Assembly (NCBI GenBank): GCA_007922225.1
Contig: ML679961.1
Location: 70,908,890-70,972,889, forward strand
DNA: 64,000 nt
Direction of reading: 5' to 3'
From: Emydura subglobosa
Taxonomy: Eukaryota > Chordata > Testudines > Chelidae
The first letter of the stretch is position 1. The number at the start of each line of letters is the position of its first letter. Below the pieces are notes generated by a model. That model was given only the letters and a program-made list of their open reading frames with translations, made no database searches and was not told where the DNA came from. Below, piece by piece: positions 1-11,356 of the stretch. Made by a program: the position numbers and the translations under genes.

Positions 1-594
1 ATTCCTGTGGTGGAAAGAGGTGAGTCTCCCGATGAAGCTAAGACAAAGCAGAGGATGTCCAAATTAAACCCTGCCTTTTGCTGGGATTTCCTGAAACCAG
101 CACTGAATCTGATCTGCAAAGTCTGAACATTTTTTTTTTGTTAAATTGAATAAACTAAACCAAAATAGGTGCAGTTTCTAAGATGTACCGGAAGAGGGAG
201 ACAAATGATAATAGATAGCCACTGAGATGCCTTTGAAACCTTTGTTATGAAGCCAGAGTCTTTTCCCTTCAAAACTGTATTTATGGCCCTTGTAACCTTA
301 TCCAACCCCCCGCCTCCTTTTAGACTAATGATTCCCTTGCTTAGTTTCAGTCTGGGTTTGACTGGAGAAGTTTGAAGAAAACTGGCCAAACCGCTTTGGA
401 ATTATAGCCCGCCCGCCCACCCCAGTGTAAGTGAGCACAGAGCTGTTGACTTTAATACAGCTATGCCAGTTGTTACAGGGTCATCTTTCTCGGTCCCGTG
501 TCAGGTGCTCAGCCATGTCTCAAATCCCTCCTGTGCACAGGGGATGACTGGAGGTGTCACACACCACACAAGTAGCATTCTGAAGTCCCACATG
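1..594. other. Unclassified non-coding stretch
   Basis: No gene, RNA or repeat family is recognised here. There is a short poly-T run near position 131 and a C-rich patch near 410-422. The reading frames are short and show no protein-like pattern. The stretch ends where a CR1 copy begins. Confidence 0.5.
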
Positions 595-1947
595 ACATTC
601 TGATGAGTAAGCTGGGCTCGGCGGAACTACCATTAAGTGGATACATAATTGGTTAAACAACCGCAAACAAAGAGTAACAATTAATGGAATAACGTCAGCT
701 TGGAGGGAGGTCTCACGTGGGGTTCCACAGAGATCTGCTCTGGGTCCGGTGTTGTTTAGCATCTTTATTAGTGACCTGGATGTGGGAATAGAAAGCATGC
801 TGATCACATTTGCAGATGACACAAAGCTGGGGGAAGAGGTGCCAACACTTTGGATGACAGAGCTAAGAGTCAGATAAATTGGAGAACCGGGCTATAGACA
901 ACAAAATGAAATTCAACAAAGACAAATGTAAGGTGCCACGCGTAGGGAGGAAAAACCCAATGCACAAATACAGACTGGGGGATAACTGGTTTGGCAGCAA
1001 AGCATTTCTAGTCATGACAATGAAACTTACATGTCAGAGGCACCTAAAACCAAGGTCAGGTATCCAAACATTCCTTCTATGGAACATTAACTCCCTGTCC
1101 CAACCTCCCATTCTGATCAGAAAAACTGCAACCATGCAGCTATTTAGCCCTACCCCTCAGGGCCCCAAAATTATTTCTAGCTATGTGATATTTGGTTTTT
1201 CAGCTAGCTGTGGCTGAACACACAAGATGGCTGACTGCAGTACTGTCAAATGTGGGGGTACATGCAGAAATGTCAAAATCGGAGGTTACAGTGGATCACA
1301 ACCTCAGCACGAGTCAGCAATGTGATGATGTTGCAAAAAAGCAAATGCAGTTTTAGGTAGCATTAACAGAGGCATAGCATGCATGTGATGGAAGATGAGA
1401 GGACTGCTCTATTCGGCATCGGTTAGGCCTCAGCTGGAGTACTGTGTCCAATTTTGGTCACCAATGTATAGAAAGGATGTGGCGAAATGGAAAGGATCCA
1501 GAGGTGAGTGATAAAAATGATCAAAGGGATGGAATGCAAGCCATATGAGCAAAGGCTGAAGGAACTGGGTATGTTTAGTTTGGAAAAGAGGAGATTGAGG
1601 TGGGACATGATAGCAGTCTTCAAATACTTGAAAGGCTGACATTATAAAGATGGAGAAAAGTTGTTCTCTCTTGCCTCAGAGGGCAGGAGAAGAGGCAATG
1701 GGTTCAAACTATATCATAGCAGATTAAGCTGAAATCTCAGGAAAAAATTCCTAACTGTAAGAACAGTAGAACAATGGAACAGATTGCCTAGGGAGGTTGT
1801 GGAAGCTCCTTTGCTGGAAGTTTTCAAAAGGAGGCTGGACAATCATCTGTCCTGTATGGTATAAATACAACAAATCCTGCATCTTGGCAGGGGGGTAAAC
1901 TACATGATCCTTGTGGTCCCTGCTAACCCTATGATTCTATGATTCTA
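595..1947 (+). mobile_element. CR1 LINE, 5'-truncated, plus strand
   Basis: A 5'-truncated CR1 non-LTR retrotransposon. Its 3' end is the diagnostic repeat of ATGATTCT-type units at about 1930-1947. Upstream the sequence encodes the end of the reverse transcriptase and the C-terminal region of ORF2: the frame around 700-850 reads into the metal-binding box FADD at 809-820, and the typical downstream phrases '[12 protein letters not shown]'-like and '[13 protein letters not shown]'-like are traceable at about 1420-1640 despite frameshifts. The copy has many small changes and cannot be active. A block at about 999-1240 is not CR1-like and looks like an insertion. The 5' edge is approximate. Confidence 0.88.
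999..1240. other. Insertion inside CR1, unknown origin
   Basis: CR1 sequence stops after the GGCAGCA stretch near 998 and resumes with GCAGTACTG near 1237, so about 240 bp are extra relative to a CR1 copy. The inserted block shows no clear terminal inverted repeat, and I do not recognise it. It could be an old short transposon or a local rearrangement. Confidence 0.45.
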
Positions 1948-2525
1948 GGGTATGGTTTGCTAATATACAAATTAAATTACCGTACTTGCAAACTTGCAAA
2001 ATTGCCATACTACAAACCCTCTCCCATCCACACCTTGTCCTCAAGCTCCCATAGCCCTCATCAGGGTCTGTGAATAGTCCTTGTTCCCTAGTATCAGGAT
2101 TAATAGTCCCTCTGCTGCAAGAATTCTCTGCAGTCCTCCCGCTAGAATCTGTGAATAGTCCCTTCATCTGTCTTTACTGCAGGGGTCCTTAATAAATCCA
2201 GGATGTCCATGGCCTTCTCATTAGCTTCTAAGCATAGACCCATTCATGCTCATTTCTCAGGCCCTTGGCCAGAAGAGATCTAACAACCACAGCAGTTCCT
2301 CTATGGGTCTCCTACCAGAAAGATCACCCATTTTCTCTTAAATTGAGCAACAAGACCTACCTTTTATTTCCTGTCTCTTTCCCTAGTAGGCCTTGTTCTT
2401 AACCTAGTCATACGATCAGTCACCTGCCCCTTATGAGCATAAATCCGAGCTGTAAAGTCTGTGTGTGTGAGGGAGAGATTGAGCCTGACTTTGCCCTTAA
2501 ATACAATATACTGTGTGTGTGTGCA

Positions 2526-2556
<31 letters not shown>

Positions 2557-3553
2557 CCAACTGACCAACCGACTTTGCCCATAAATGCAGTATGCTCTGT
2601 TTTTACACCGCTGTGGATCTGAGCCCAAAAGTACTGAAAATGTGACATGTTTCTGGCTTTTACAGAAATTGTCCTATTTCAAAGGAGGAAGCTTGAACTC
2701 CAAAACACTCTCCCTAAGCGGTAGCGCAGAAGCTGCTTTTGAAAGAAAATGGTCTTAAAATAAAAAGCCATTACAATTTAAAGTGCAAATGGGTATGTGC
2801 CAACAGCTCCAGTGACGGAGTGAATTTGTGTCAATGGTTCTGAGAACAAGATATATGCTAGCAGGGGTGGTGGGGAAGTATGCATGCATAAGTGATTACA
2901 TGGATAACTGATTATATATCAGTGTGACTTGGATGTGAGTCTGTAGAAAAGGATTAAGTATATATCACTTAGTTTGCTGAGAAGTGGGTATATGTTTGAG
3001 AGCTAGATACTTTATCAGAGTCTGCAGAGAAGAACTGGCTGGTGTGTGTAACAGGGAGTCTGAGAACTGGAATTGAAGTCTGCAGAAGAGGAGTAGGCCT
3101 GCAGAGTACCAAGCAATCTATTACTGCATTGAGTCATCTTATTTTCAAACAAAACAACTGTTCCATGTCTAATTAATTCTTGCTTTGTCCAATCAAGTCA
3201 TGGAATGTCTCATAACAAACACAGGAAATGCTTGCAGACCAATTCAGGCTTCTGGGCTGAATATTACTGGAGATCCCAATTCATCATTACACTATGGCTT
3301 TTTTATGCCCGCAGATTATTGCAGGCACAGGGGAACTCTATGACTTGAGCAGAGTCAGTTTCGATAGCTCTATTCTGGGGTGGGGTGTAGGAAGGCTATT
3401 TTGGATTTCTGCAAAGCTCCATAGGGGTCTCTGAAGTGGTGGTTCAAGCCATCAGGGTTGGCAGCACCCTTGGGCTGCCTTTGAGTAGAGAGGCCAAATG
3501 GCCTCTCTTCTGTTCCACTATCTAGCTAAAGTAACAATTATAGTAGTGTCCGA
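1948..3553. other. Unclassified stretch with simple repeats
   Basis: No gene is supported. Apart from a dinucleotide tract at about 2512-2557, I see no recognised repeat family. Reading frames here are short and lack conserved motifs. Confidence 0.5.
2512..2557. repeat. Compound (TG)n(GA)n microsatellite
   Basis: A run of TG dinucleotides, interrupted once by GCATG, changes directly into an uninterrupted GA run. A shorter TG run lies at 2459-2469. Such compound tracts are common and often length-polymorphic in vertebrates. Confidence 0.95.
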
Positions 3554-3745
3554 GTGCCTCACAATCATTAGTATATTTCTACTCAGAACACCCTTGTGAA
3601 GTAGGGAAGTACTACTATTCTTGTATTACAGATAAGGCACAGAAAGACTAAGTGACCTTCCCAAGGTGACACATAGAAGTGCAAGGAATTGAACCTGGAT
3701 CACCTCATTTCCTAACAAGCACCCTAATCACTGGGCCAGCAGTCT
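3554..3745 (+). repeat. MIR-like SINE fragment
   Basis: The order of phrases fits a MIR consensus in forward orientation: a 'cctcacaa..tagta' part, then 'tattacagataaggcacagaaagactaagtgacctt', then 'cccaaggtgacacatagaag', then 'gaattgaacctggatc'. It is diverged, as expected for an ancient MIR copy. Family assignment is from recognition of the pattern only. Confidence 0.75.
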
Positions 3746-3849
3746 AACAATTAGACCAGATACTGCTGTGCTGGGGCCAGAGTCACTACAGGGTTGACCC
3801 TGCCAATGAGTGAACAAATTGGCATTAGAGTGAGGAAGGAGTGAAAGCA

Positions 3850-4289
3850 ACAGAATAGGGATAATGGCATTCAAAAAAGCAGACATTAACAAACTCAGAG
3901 AACTGGTAGATGAGGTCCCATGGAAAGAAAACCTAAGGGATAAAGGAGTTCAGGAGAGATGGCAGTTTCTCAAAGAGACAAAATTAAAGGCACCACAGCA
4001 AACTACCCTAATGCGAAGAAATGATAGGAAGAACAGTAAGAGACCAATATAGCTCCATCAGGAGCTCTTTAATGACCTGAAAGCCAAAAAGGAGTCCTAC
4101 AAAAAACAGAAACATGGATGAATTGCTAAGAAGAGCACAAAAGAATAGCACAACTATGTGGGAACAAAATCAGAAAGGATAAGGCCCCAAATGGGTTACA
4201 CCTAGCAAGAGCCATAAAAGGTGATAAGAAGGGATTCTATAAGTACATAAGAAACAAGAGAAAGACAAAGGAAAGTGCAAATCCACTCC
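3850..4289 (+). mobile_element. CR1 LINE, left part of a split copy
   Basis: This is the linker and early reverse-transcriptase region of a CR1 ORF2, plus strand. The frame from 3864 reads like the CR1 segment with 'FKKADINKLRELVDEVPW' and then 'KDRKN'-like and 'ELFNDLKAKKESYKK'-like pieces, with several frameshifts and stops. The CR1 sequence is cut at about 4289 by a Harbinger transposon and resumes at about 8379 with the next expected CR1 segment (a 'KLKKAEVFNAYFASVFT'-like frame). The 5' border is uncertain. Confidence 0.85.
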
Positions 4290-4292
4290 TTA
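4290..4292. repeat. Left target-site duplication TTA
   Basis: The trinucleotide TTA directly precedes the left inverted end of the Harbinger element and is repeated after its right end at 8376-8378. PIF/Harbinger elements are known to duplicate three bases, usually TWA. Confidence 0.8.
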
Positions 4293-4736
4293 GGGTATGT
4301 CTACACTGCAGAGTGAAGTCGATTTACTTTCCATTTAAATTTACTTTAAATCGACTTTCACCCGCTGAATTGTAGCAGTCGCAGGAGCATGATCACACCA
4401 CGCTCCTTGCGTTGGGCTCTTGCGTCCCCACTTGCTGCACTTGGGCTGACGTTCAAAGCAGTGCACCGTGGGTAACTATCCCACAGTGCAACTAGCTGCA
4501 GAGGCTTTTGGGAAGCTTGTTGTCCTTCCAAGATGCAACATGTTTCCTCCCCTTCCCTTCTTGCCCCAAACAAACTGCAAATGCTTTTTCATGCCGTTTT
4601 TCTATGCCACGTGCACGCCGTTGCCAGAGAGGCATGGAGCCCACTAAGCTCTGCACTGTCATTGTGAGCATCACAGCTTATCCAGCAGCATTTTCAAAGG
4701 TGAGACAGGAGCCGCAACACGGAAAATAGCAATGTT

Positions 4737-5782
4737 ATGGAGGCTGCCCTGCTACAAGCCAGAGAGCAAAACAATTCCCATTTGCTGCAGGCTGTCACGC
4801 ACCATCGTCAGTCTGTGGAGCACCGATTCTGGTCCCGGGAAACAAGCACAGACTGGTGGGATTGCGTCGTTACGAAGGTGTGGAATGATGATCAGTGGCT
4901 GCAGAACTTTTGTATGCGAAAGGCCACTTTCTTTGAACTTTGCATGGAGCTGTCCCCAGCCCTGAAGCAGGTGAATACTTGCTTGAGACCAGCTCTGACA
5001 GTGGAGAAGGGAGTGGCCATTGCTCTGTGGAAGCTAGCAACCCCAGACTGCTACCGTCAGTTGGGAATCAATTTGGAGTTGGTAAATCCACCATTGGAGC
5101 TGCTGTGATGCAAGTGTGCAGGGCCATTAATAGACTTCTGCTATGAAGGATAGTGACTTTGGGAAACGTGCAGGACATAGTGGATGGGTTTGCCACAATG
5201 GGGTTCCCAAACTGGGGGGAGGAAAAGGCTATAAATGGCATGCATATCCCTATTCTAGCACCTGACCGCCTTGGCACAGAGTACATAAACCAGAAGGGAT
5301 ACTTCTCAACGGTGTTGCAGGCCCTTGTGGATCACAAGAGACATTTCACCAACATCAACGTGGGGTGGTCAGGAAAGGTGCATGACGCATGCATCTTTAG
5401 GAACTCTGGTCTGTTAAATAAGATGCAGGTGGGCACTTTCTTCCCTGACCAAAAAATAAACATTGGAGATGTAGAAATGCCAATAGTGATCCTGGGGGAT
5501 CCTGCCTACCTCTTGCTCCCTTAGCTGTACACCGGGCACCTGGACAGCAAGGAGTGTTTCAATAACGGGCTCAGCAAGTGCAGAATGGTGGTGGAATGTG
5601 CATTTATGTGTTTAAAGGCCAGATGGAGATGTCTATCCAGTAGGCTTGACATCAGTGAAAAGAACATCCCATCAGTTATATCTGCATGCTGTGAGCTCCA
5701 TAATTTGTGTGAAACAAAGGGTAAAAAATTCCCCCAGGGTTGGGCCATGGAGGCTGATAGGCTGGCCACAAATTTTGAGTAG
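4737..5782 (+). pseudogene. Harbinger transposase (HARBI1-like), broken
   Basis: Remnant of the DDE transposase/nuclease of the PIF/Harbinger superfamily. The N-terminal half reads in one frame from 4737 to about 5066, with a 'FWSRETSTDWWDCVV' segment and a 'MRKATFFELCMEL' segment typical of these proteins. A frameshift near 5067 moves the reading to a second frame, which carries 'QFGVGKSTIGAAVMQVCRAI', then a stop at 5144-5146. It continues with 'NVQDIVDGFATMGFPN' and the catalytic region. The first catalytic Asp is replaced (GAINGMHIPI-type reading, Asn where Asp is expected). The second Asp is seen in 'KVHDACIFRNSGL' and the Glu in 'MVVECAF'. A further stop occurs at 5522-5524. The product cannot be active. 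Confidence 0.88.
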
Positions 5783-6227
5783 CCAGATGCCAGCGCTACA
5801 CTCAGAGCCAACCACGGAGCGCTTTGCCAACGAGAAGCATTGAAAAATCGATTTTGCAATGAACTGCAGTAATATATGTCTCTGCTGTGCCTTTCTCTTT
5901 CCCGTCCCTCAGCCTTGCACCAGTGGCCCCCTCCGCTTCTTTCCCTAGCCAAGCTATGAATGAATAAAGACAGATGTTTTTTAAAGCTGCAAAGTTTTAG
6001 TTGTGACCCGTTTCAATGAGGAGAAAGGAGGATAAGTTAACATTGTAAAGTGTCACTGTGCAAGCAACTGTGGTTGCATCAAGTTCTTAAAGAGGCAGTC
6101 ATGTCTTTCTGCTCGCCTCCACTGGTGTGGAGTGCAGCACGTACTTCACCCTGATCAGCCTCCTCCTAGAGCGCTTGAGGTTGGGGGCTGATAACAAAGC
6201 AGTAGGCGGTGGAGCATTTTGGAGGGG
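5783..6227. other. Harbinger internal spacer
   Basis: Sequence between the converging ends of the transposase and Myb-like genes of the first Harbinger element. No conserved frame is seen. An AATAAA-type signal occurs at about 5962-5967 (gaatgAATAAAgac), suitably placed downstream of the transposase on the plus strand. Confidence 0.5.
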
Positions 6228-7987
6228 CTACAAAGGGAGTCTGTTCTGCCACTGCTCTTCCTGGAGTTGAACCAGATGCCTCAGCATGTCGGACTGATCC
6301 TTCATAATATGCAACATCTCCTGTTGCGTATCACACTCCTGCTCCTGTGCTGATCTTCTGTGTTCCATGTCCATGTCTAGTTTTTCAGACAAGGACATCC
6401 TCCAGGCTCTGAGCTCTGTGTCAGCAGCCGTGGAGGCATTCATTAATTCACTAAACATGTCATCCCGCAGTTTTTTGTTTTTTTTTCCACTTCCTAATCT
6501 GGGAAAGTCTTTCAGCAGGAGTTCTGCAAGGTGGGCTGAAGGCCAAAGTGTTGACTGTAAGAAGAAAAGCTACAAAGTTGCCATTGTTAGCTGACCCAAA
6601 GTAGTAAAAGAAATGTTACAATGTAAAAAGAACTCCCCCTTCATATTCACTAGACTAAGCCAGACCCACATTCCAATTTGTAAGTAGCAGACAGGTCTGA
6701 GCGGTGTTCTAGACATGGTAAGCAAGGGGCCCTTGCATCCATTATGGAGAGGTTTAATTAGCACTAAAATCCACAATCCACACTTGAGCAATGAGAGTGA
6801 TCACCAGGCTCCCCTGTAACATCCCAAGGACTGGTTTGATAGGAAGTGGGCAAAACAGATTAGAGGACACTACGGGTAAAGTGTAGCAGCAGAAAACATA
6901 AGGCAACCAGTGTCCCGACCCGTAACACTCATAGCGACAAAACCAGAACTAGGAATTGTCTTGGGGAGATGCACAGGGACACCGGCCACAGCAGAGGAAT
7001 AACACGGAATGACTGTATTGGTTGGGTATTTTAAACTTGCACAATCTTCCCTAGGTGACCATGTGTGATATCAGTCTCCTGAGGGTAACGCAGGTGGAAA
7101 GGAAAGTTTTGCTGCAAGCATGGGGTACAGGCCTGGCCCTTATGCTGCTATGCTGTGTTCCGTGATGATGCCTGCTCATTTAATAGCAGAGTGGCGGGGT
7201 AAAGTCTCCTACCGTGGCAGAAGAAATAAGGCTGCCCTCCCCAGAAACCTTCTGCAAAGGATTACAGATTACCTACATGAAAGTTTCTTTGAGATATCCA
7301 CAGAGGATTCTTGGAGCATACCTCTGCACATAAATAGTCTGTTCTGGGAGTAACCTTCCACTGAAATTTGGCAACACCCAGGAAGCCCATCCTCTCAAAA
7401 ATACAAACTCCTTTTAAGAAGCTGGACTGGAGACATAACTGCAAAAATTAGATTTGCCACACAAACCCACCAGATGTGCTTTCCCCGGCATCTCAATGAG
7501 TCCTGCTGTCCTGTGTGTGGCAGGGCTGCTCTGGGGTAACGAACAGGTCCTGGCTCTCAGGGACAATGGATACCCTGCTCTCCTCAGCCTCATCCTCCTC
7601 GTCCACAGAGTCCTCCTCATTCGTTCTGGATTGGGATTCTGCGGAGGTATTGATGCTGCATGGTGGCACTGTGGTGGGGTCACCACCAAGAATCTCATTC
7701 AGCTCCTCGTAAAAGCGGCATGTTTTGGGCGAGGAACCAGAATGGCTGTTAGCTTCCCTAGCTTTCAGATAAGCCTACCTAAGCTCTTTGATCTTAACAC
7801 AGCACTGCTGCACGTCCCTGTTGTGCCCCTTCTCCAATATGCCACGAGATATCTTTTTGTAGATATTTAGATTTCTTTTGCTGGCTCAGAGCTGAGTCAG
7901 AACAGACTCTTCACCCCATGGACCAATGAGATCCAAGACCTCTGGTCGATTCCCTGCTGGAGCGTGTTTGGGCCATGCAGTCGCCAT
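6228..7987 (-). pseudogene. Harbinger Myb/SANT-like accessory gene, broken
   Basis: Harbinger elements carry a second gene encoding a Myb/SANT-like DNA-binding protein that helps bring the transposase to DNA ends. Here the N-terminal part starts at the ATG at 7987 and reads 'NRPEVLDLIGPWGEESVLTQL', matching the first helix region of such domains, then stops at 7886-7888. Further pieces in shifted frames follow down to about 7400. The C-terminal part is readable at 6458-6228, beginning 'MFSELMNAS' and continuing into a charged, glutamine-rich, coiled-coil-like region, as in this protein family. Between them lies the third coding-like segment on the opposite strand. The gene is dead. Confidence 0.78.
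7120..7353 (+). pseudogene. Conserved third coding-like segment in Harbinger element
   Basis: A 77-codon open frame on the transposase strand, between the transposase and the N-terminal part of the Myb-like gene. Its core reads KVSYRGRRNKAALPRNLLQR followed by a 'LHESFFEISTED' and an 'IPLHINSLF' segment. The second Harbinger element of this window has a clearly related frame on its own transposase strand at 23907-24221 (KVSYCRGRHKAAIPGHLQER, then 'SFIKISQEGSRDIPVFINKL'). Similarity at protein level between two well-diverged elements suggests it was once coding. I know no function for it. It might be an extra exon or a separate small protein. Confidence 0.5.
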
Positions 7988-8375
7988 GAGTGGTTCAGCT
8001 ACAAAGCCGTCTCCATGCTGTCTAAACCGGAAATGGAAATTCAAAATTTCCCAGGGCTTGAGGGGAGGAGCTATTTCCTGTTTACGTAGCCACGTTACAG
8101 CAGAACTTGAATGTCCAGAGAGGTCACAACAGAGCATTATGGAATACCTTCTGGAAGCCAATGGCGTTGATTTACATTGCGCTCTGCCTACACTGATGTA
8201 AATGAGACCCATGGAATTCGACTTCAGTGCTATGCCACTTGCGGAAGTGGTTTCATTAGGTTGATTTTTGCCACGATTTAGATAAGTGTAACTTACGTGC
8301 TAGTGGAGACGCATACTTTAGGGGGTCGACATAAACAGCGTTACATCGATCTCCATTGCCAGTGCAGACCAGGCT

Positions 8376-8378
8376 TTA
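8376..8378. repeat. Right target-site duplication TTA
   Basis: Copy of the TTA that precedes the left end of the Harbinger element. The next bases return to CR1 sequence. Confidence 0.7.
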
Positions 8379-10081
8379 GTTAGGGCGGAGAGGTAATAAC
8401 AGATAAATTCAAGAAGGCTGAAGTGTTTAATGCCTATTTTGCTTCAGTCTTCACTAAAAAGGCTGATAGTGACTAGATACTTAACACAATTAATATTAAC
8501 AACAAGAGGAAAGGAATACAAGCCAAAATAGGGAAAGAACGGGGAAAGAATATTGAGGTAAGTTAGATGTATTCAAGTTGGCAGGACCTGATTAAATTCA
8601 TCCTAGGGTAATTAAGGAACTAGCTACAGCAATCTCAGAATCATAAGCAGTTATCTGCAAGAACTCATGAAGGACAGGTGAGGTTCTAGAGGACTCGAGA
8701 AGGGCAAGCATGGTACCTATCTTTACAAAGGGGAATAAAGGACCTGTGGAATTATAGACCAGATAGTCTAACTTTGATACCTGGAAAGATACTGGAACGG
8801 TTTGTAAGCACCTAGAGGATAATAGGGGTGCAAGGAACAGGCAGCACGGATTTGTGAAGAACAAATCAGTCCAGACCAATCTAATTTCTTTCTTTGTCAG
8901 GGCTCCTGACCTAGTGGATGGGGGGAAGCAGTAGACATGCTTTATTTATTTATTTATTTATTTAATCTTTATTTTAGCAAGGTGTTTGCTATTCTCAGAG
9001 GCAAACTAGGGAAATGTGGGCTATGTGAAATTACAAGGTGAGTGCACAACTGGTTGAAAGACCGTACTCAGAGTAGTTATCAATGGTTTGCTATCAAACT
9101 GGGAGGGCATATCTAGTGAGGTCTCACAGGGGTCTGTTGTGGGTCTGGTATTTTTCCATATTTTCATTAATGACTTCAATAATGAGATGGAAAATATGCT
9201 TATAAAATTTATGAATGACACCAAGCTGGGAGGCACTGCAAGCACTTTGGAGGACAGGATTATAATTCAAAATGATCTTGACATATTCGAGAATTGGTCC
9301 AAAATCAACTAGATGAAATTCAATAAAGACAAGTGCAAAATAGTACATTTAGGAGGAAAAAATCAAATGCACAGCTACAAAATGGGGAGTAAGTGGCTAG
9401 GTGGTAGCACTGCTGAAAAAGATCTGAGATTTATAGTGGCTCACAATTGAATATGATCCAAAAGTGTGGCGCAGTTGCAAGAAAGGTTAATATCATTCTG
9501 TGGTGTATTAACAGGAGTATTGTATGTAATACATGGGAGGAAATTATCCTGCTCTATTCGGCACCAGTAAGGCCTCATCTGGAATATTGTGACCAGTTCT
9601 GGGCACCAGGGTTCAGAAAAGATGTGGACAAATTGGAGCGAGTCCAGAAATAAAAGGGAAAAGATTTAGAAACCTTTGCAGAAAGGTTTAAAAATCTCAA
9701 CATGTTTAGTCTTGAGAAAAGAAGACTGAGGGGTAACTTATAACAGTTTTCAATTATGTAAAAGGCTATTATAAAAAAGGATGGTGATCAATTGTTCTCC
9801 ATGTTCACTGAAGGTAGAAGAAGAAATAATTTGCTTAATCTGCAGCATGGGAGACAGGTTAGATATTAGGAAAAGCTTTCTAACTATAAGGATAGTGAAG
9901 CACTGGCCTAGGCTTTCAAAGGAGATTGTGGAACCCCATCACTGGAGGTTTATAAGAACAGGTTAGACAAACACCTGTCAGGGATGATCTAGGTTTACTT
10001 AGTCCTGCCGCAGTGCAGGTGACTTGATTAGATGACCACTCAAGGTCCCTTCCAGCCCTACACTTCTGTGATTCTATGATT
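8379..10081 (+). mobile_element. CR1 LINE, right part of the split copy
   Basis: Continuation of the CR1 copy interrupted at 4289. It starts with the reverse-transcriptase region around 'NAYFASVFTKKAD', continues through readable but broken frames and ends with the CR1 3' repeat GTGATTCTATGATT at about 10068-10081. In the frame 9088-9312 the metal-binding box FADD has become FMND, so the enzyme is dead even apart from the frameshifts. The frame 9447-9653 holds the typical '[32 protein letters not shown]' stretch near the C-terminus (only part quoted in other copies). A (TTTA)n tract at 8941-8964 is an internal addition. Confidence 0.9.
8941..8964. repeat. (TTTA)n microsatellite
   Basis: Six tandem TTTA units inside the CR1 copy. 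Confidence 0.95.
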
Positions 10082-11277
10082 AGGAATAATAACGTTTAGA
10101 TGAAAAAAGAGAAAACTGTGTGTGGATTTATGATGTTTACATTCTGAAGTTTGACTGTGTATTTCATGAATATGAAACAAATAATCTTTGATCATGGATT
10201 AGCTGCATGTTATTGTTATTATACCAGGAATAAGATTTCTGTATTTACATGTATATTGTGAGAGGAGGTGATCAGATGATGCAGTGAAGGAGGTTGTTAT
10301 AAGAACCTAGGTAGGCTGATTATTCTGTACCTTTACCAAATATCTCTAATTGCTCAGAAATAACATTCACAGACACCTTTAAGTGAAGGTTTCCTAACTT
10401 TTCTGTGTTTAAATTTTTAGCACTTTTATGTTATTTTTTTTAGCTTTAAAAAATATTCTTTTAAAGTTGTTTTTGTAAAAAAAGGAATAATTTAACAAGC
10501 CTAGTTGAAAGCTGGTTTGTTTGTTTGGTTTAAGTTCAGGTTTAAAGAAACACAGCCAAGTAGTTTACACTCCACGTTTAGATTTTGTTTAATAATATAG
10601 GATAAAATAAAAATATTTTACAAGATTTAATGTCAATACATAAATGTTTTCATGGCATTTTAAAAAAATGAACTCCTTTTTTATTTGATTAAAAACAGCA
10701 CCGTACCAGTTCACAAGCACTGGAAAGTCGAATTGCTTTTTAAAAAAAGTGACTAGCAACAAAAGTGAAACAGACTAGGCTGTTTTCATTGTCCATGCTG
10801 AGAAAAGAAGAAAAATTATAAAACTGCATAAACTCTGAAAAGTAATGAGACTTTTAAACATTCCTTCAATTTTAATACTCTAATGTAGTATTTTTAACAT
10901 ATACCACAGGAAAAAGGAACATGCTTATTAAAAGTATAGGATTTTTAAACCTAATTGTGTCCCTTTAACCATTAAAGTATTAATAGCAACCTAGACCAGG
11001 AGTTTTAAAATGTATTTGAGTTTTAAAGGATCAATGTACCGGTAACAAGCTGAGATCTGCATGATTTCTCTTAATGACCATGTGCCCTCATGTGGTTAAA
11101 TCAAGAAAATGCATGTTAACATTTCTGTTCCACCAATGCATTAGCCTAACTCCTGGCTTTCCCTTTTGTTGAGTGGGTTTTGGACCCTGAATGGGCCCCT
11201 CATAACAGCCTGTAACAGAGATGAATGCACTCCCAGATTCAGTGTTTTGCACATAAATTTTGCTTTCTCTTCTGCAG
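10082..11277. other. AT-rich unclassified stretch
   Basis: AT-rich DNA with many A and T runs. No gene, RNA or repeat is recognised. The last 20 bases form a pyrimidine-rich tract ending in AG and are described with the candidate exon that follows. Confidence 0.5.
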
Positions 11278-11356
11278 GCATGGAATAAATACAGATGGAA
11301 TTCTGTATGACCCAGGAATATATCCACTGGGAAATTCCAGTCACTGCAGACTGACT
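11278..11356 (+). other. Candidate small coding exon
   Basis: A 79-bp segment bounded by a strong-looking splice acceptor (pyrimidine-rich TTTTGCTTTCTCTTCTGCAG ending at 11277) and a donor GTACGT at 11357. With one leading base left for a split codon, the remaining 26 codons are open and protein-like: the first part reads HGINTDGILYDPG and the last part GNSSHCRLT, with an N-glycosylation-type NSS and a cysteine. It would therefore leave the exon in phase 0. I do not recognise the protein. Chance is possible, because a frame of this length is not rare and no partner exon was found in the window. Confidence 0.25.

Larger units (their letters stand above)
4293..8375 (+). mobile_element. PIF/Harbinger DNA transposon, full length, inactive
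   Basis: A complete but decayed 4.1-kb Harbinger element. The left end begins GGGTATGTCTACACTG and the reverse complement of the right end begins AGCCTGGTCTGCACTG, which align without gaps as terminal inverted repeats. TTA lies immediately outside both ends. The element holds a broken transposase on the plus strand, a broken Myb/SANT-like gene on the minus strand, and a third coding-like segment at 7120-7353 on the plus strand. It sits inside a CR1 copy, so it inserted after that CR1. Another TTA at 8380-8382 makes the exact right end uncertain by about four bases. Confidence 0.9.

Noticed and set aside
5521..5952. 143-codon minus-strand frame
   Set aside because: Antisense to the C-terminal part of the Harbinger transposase, with no motif of its own.
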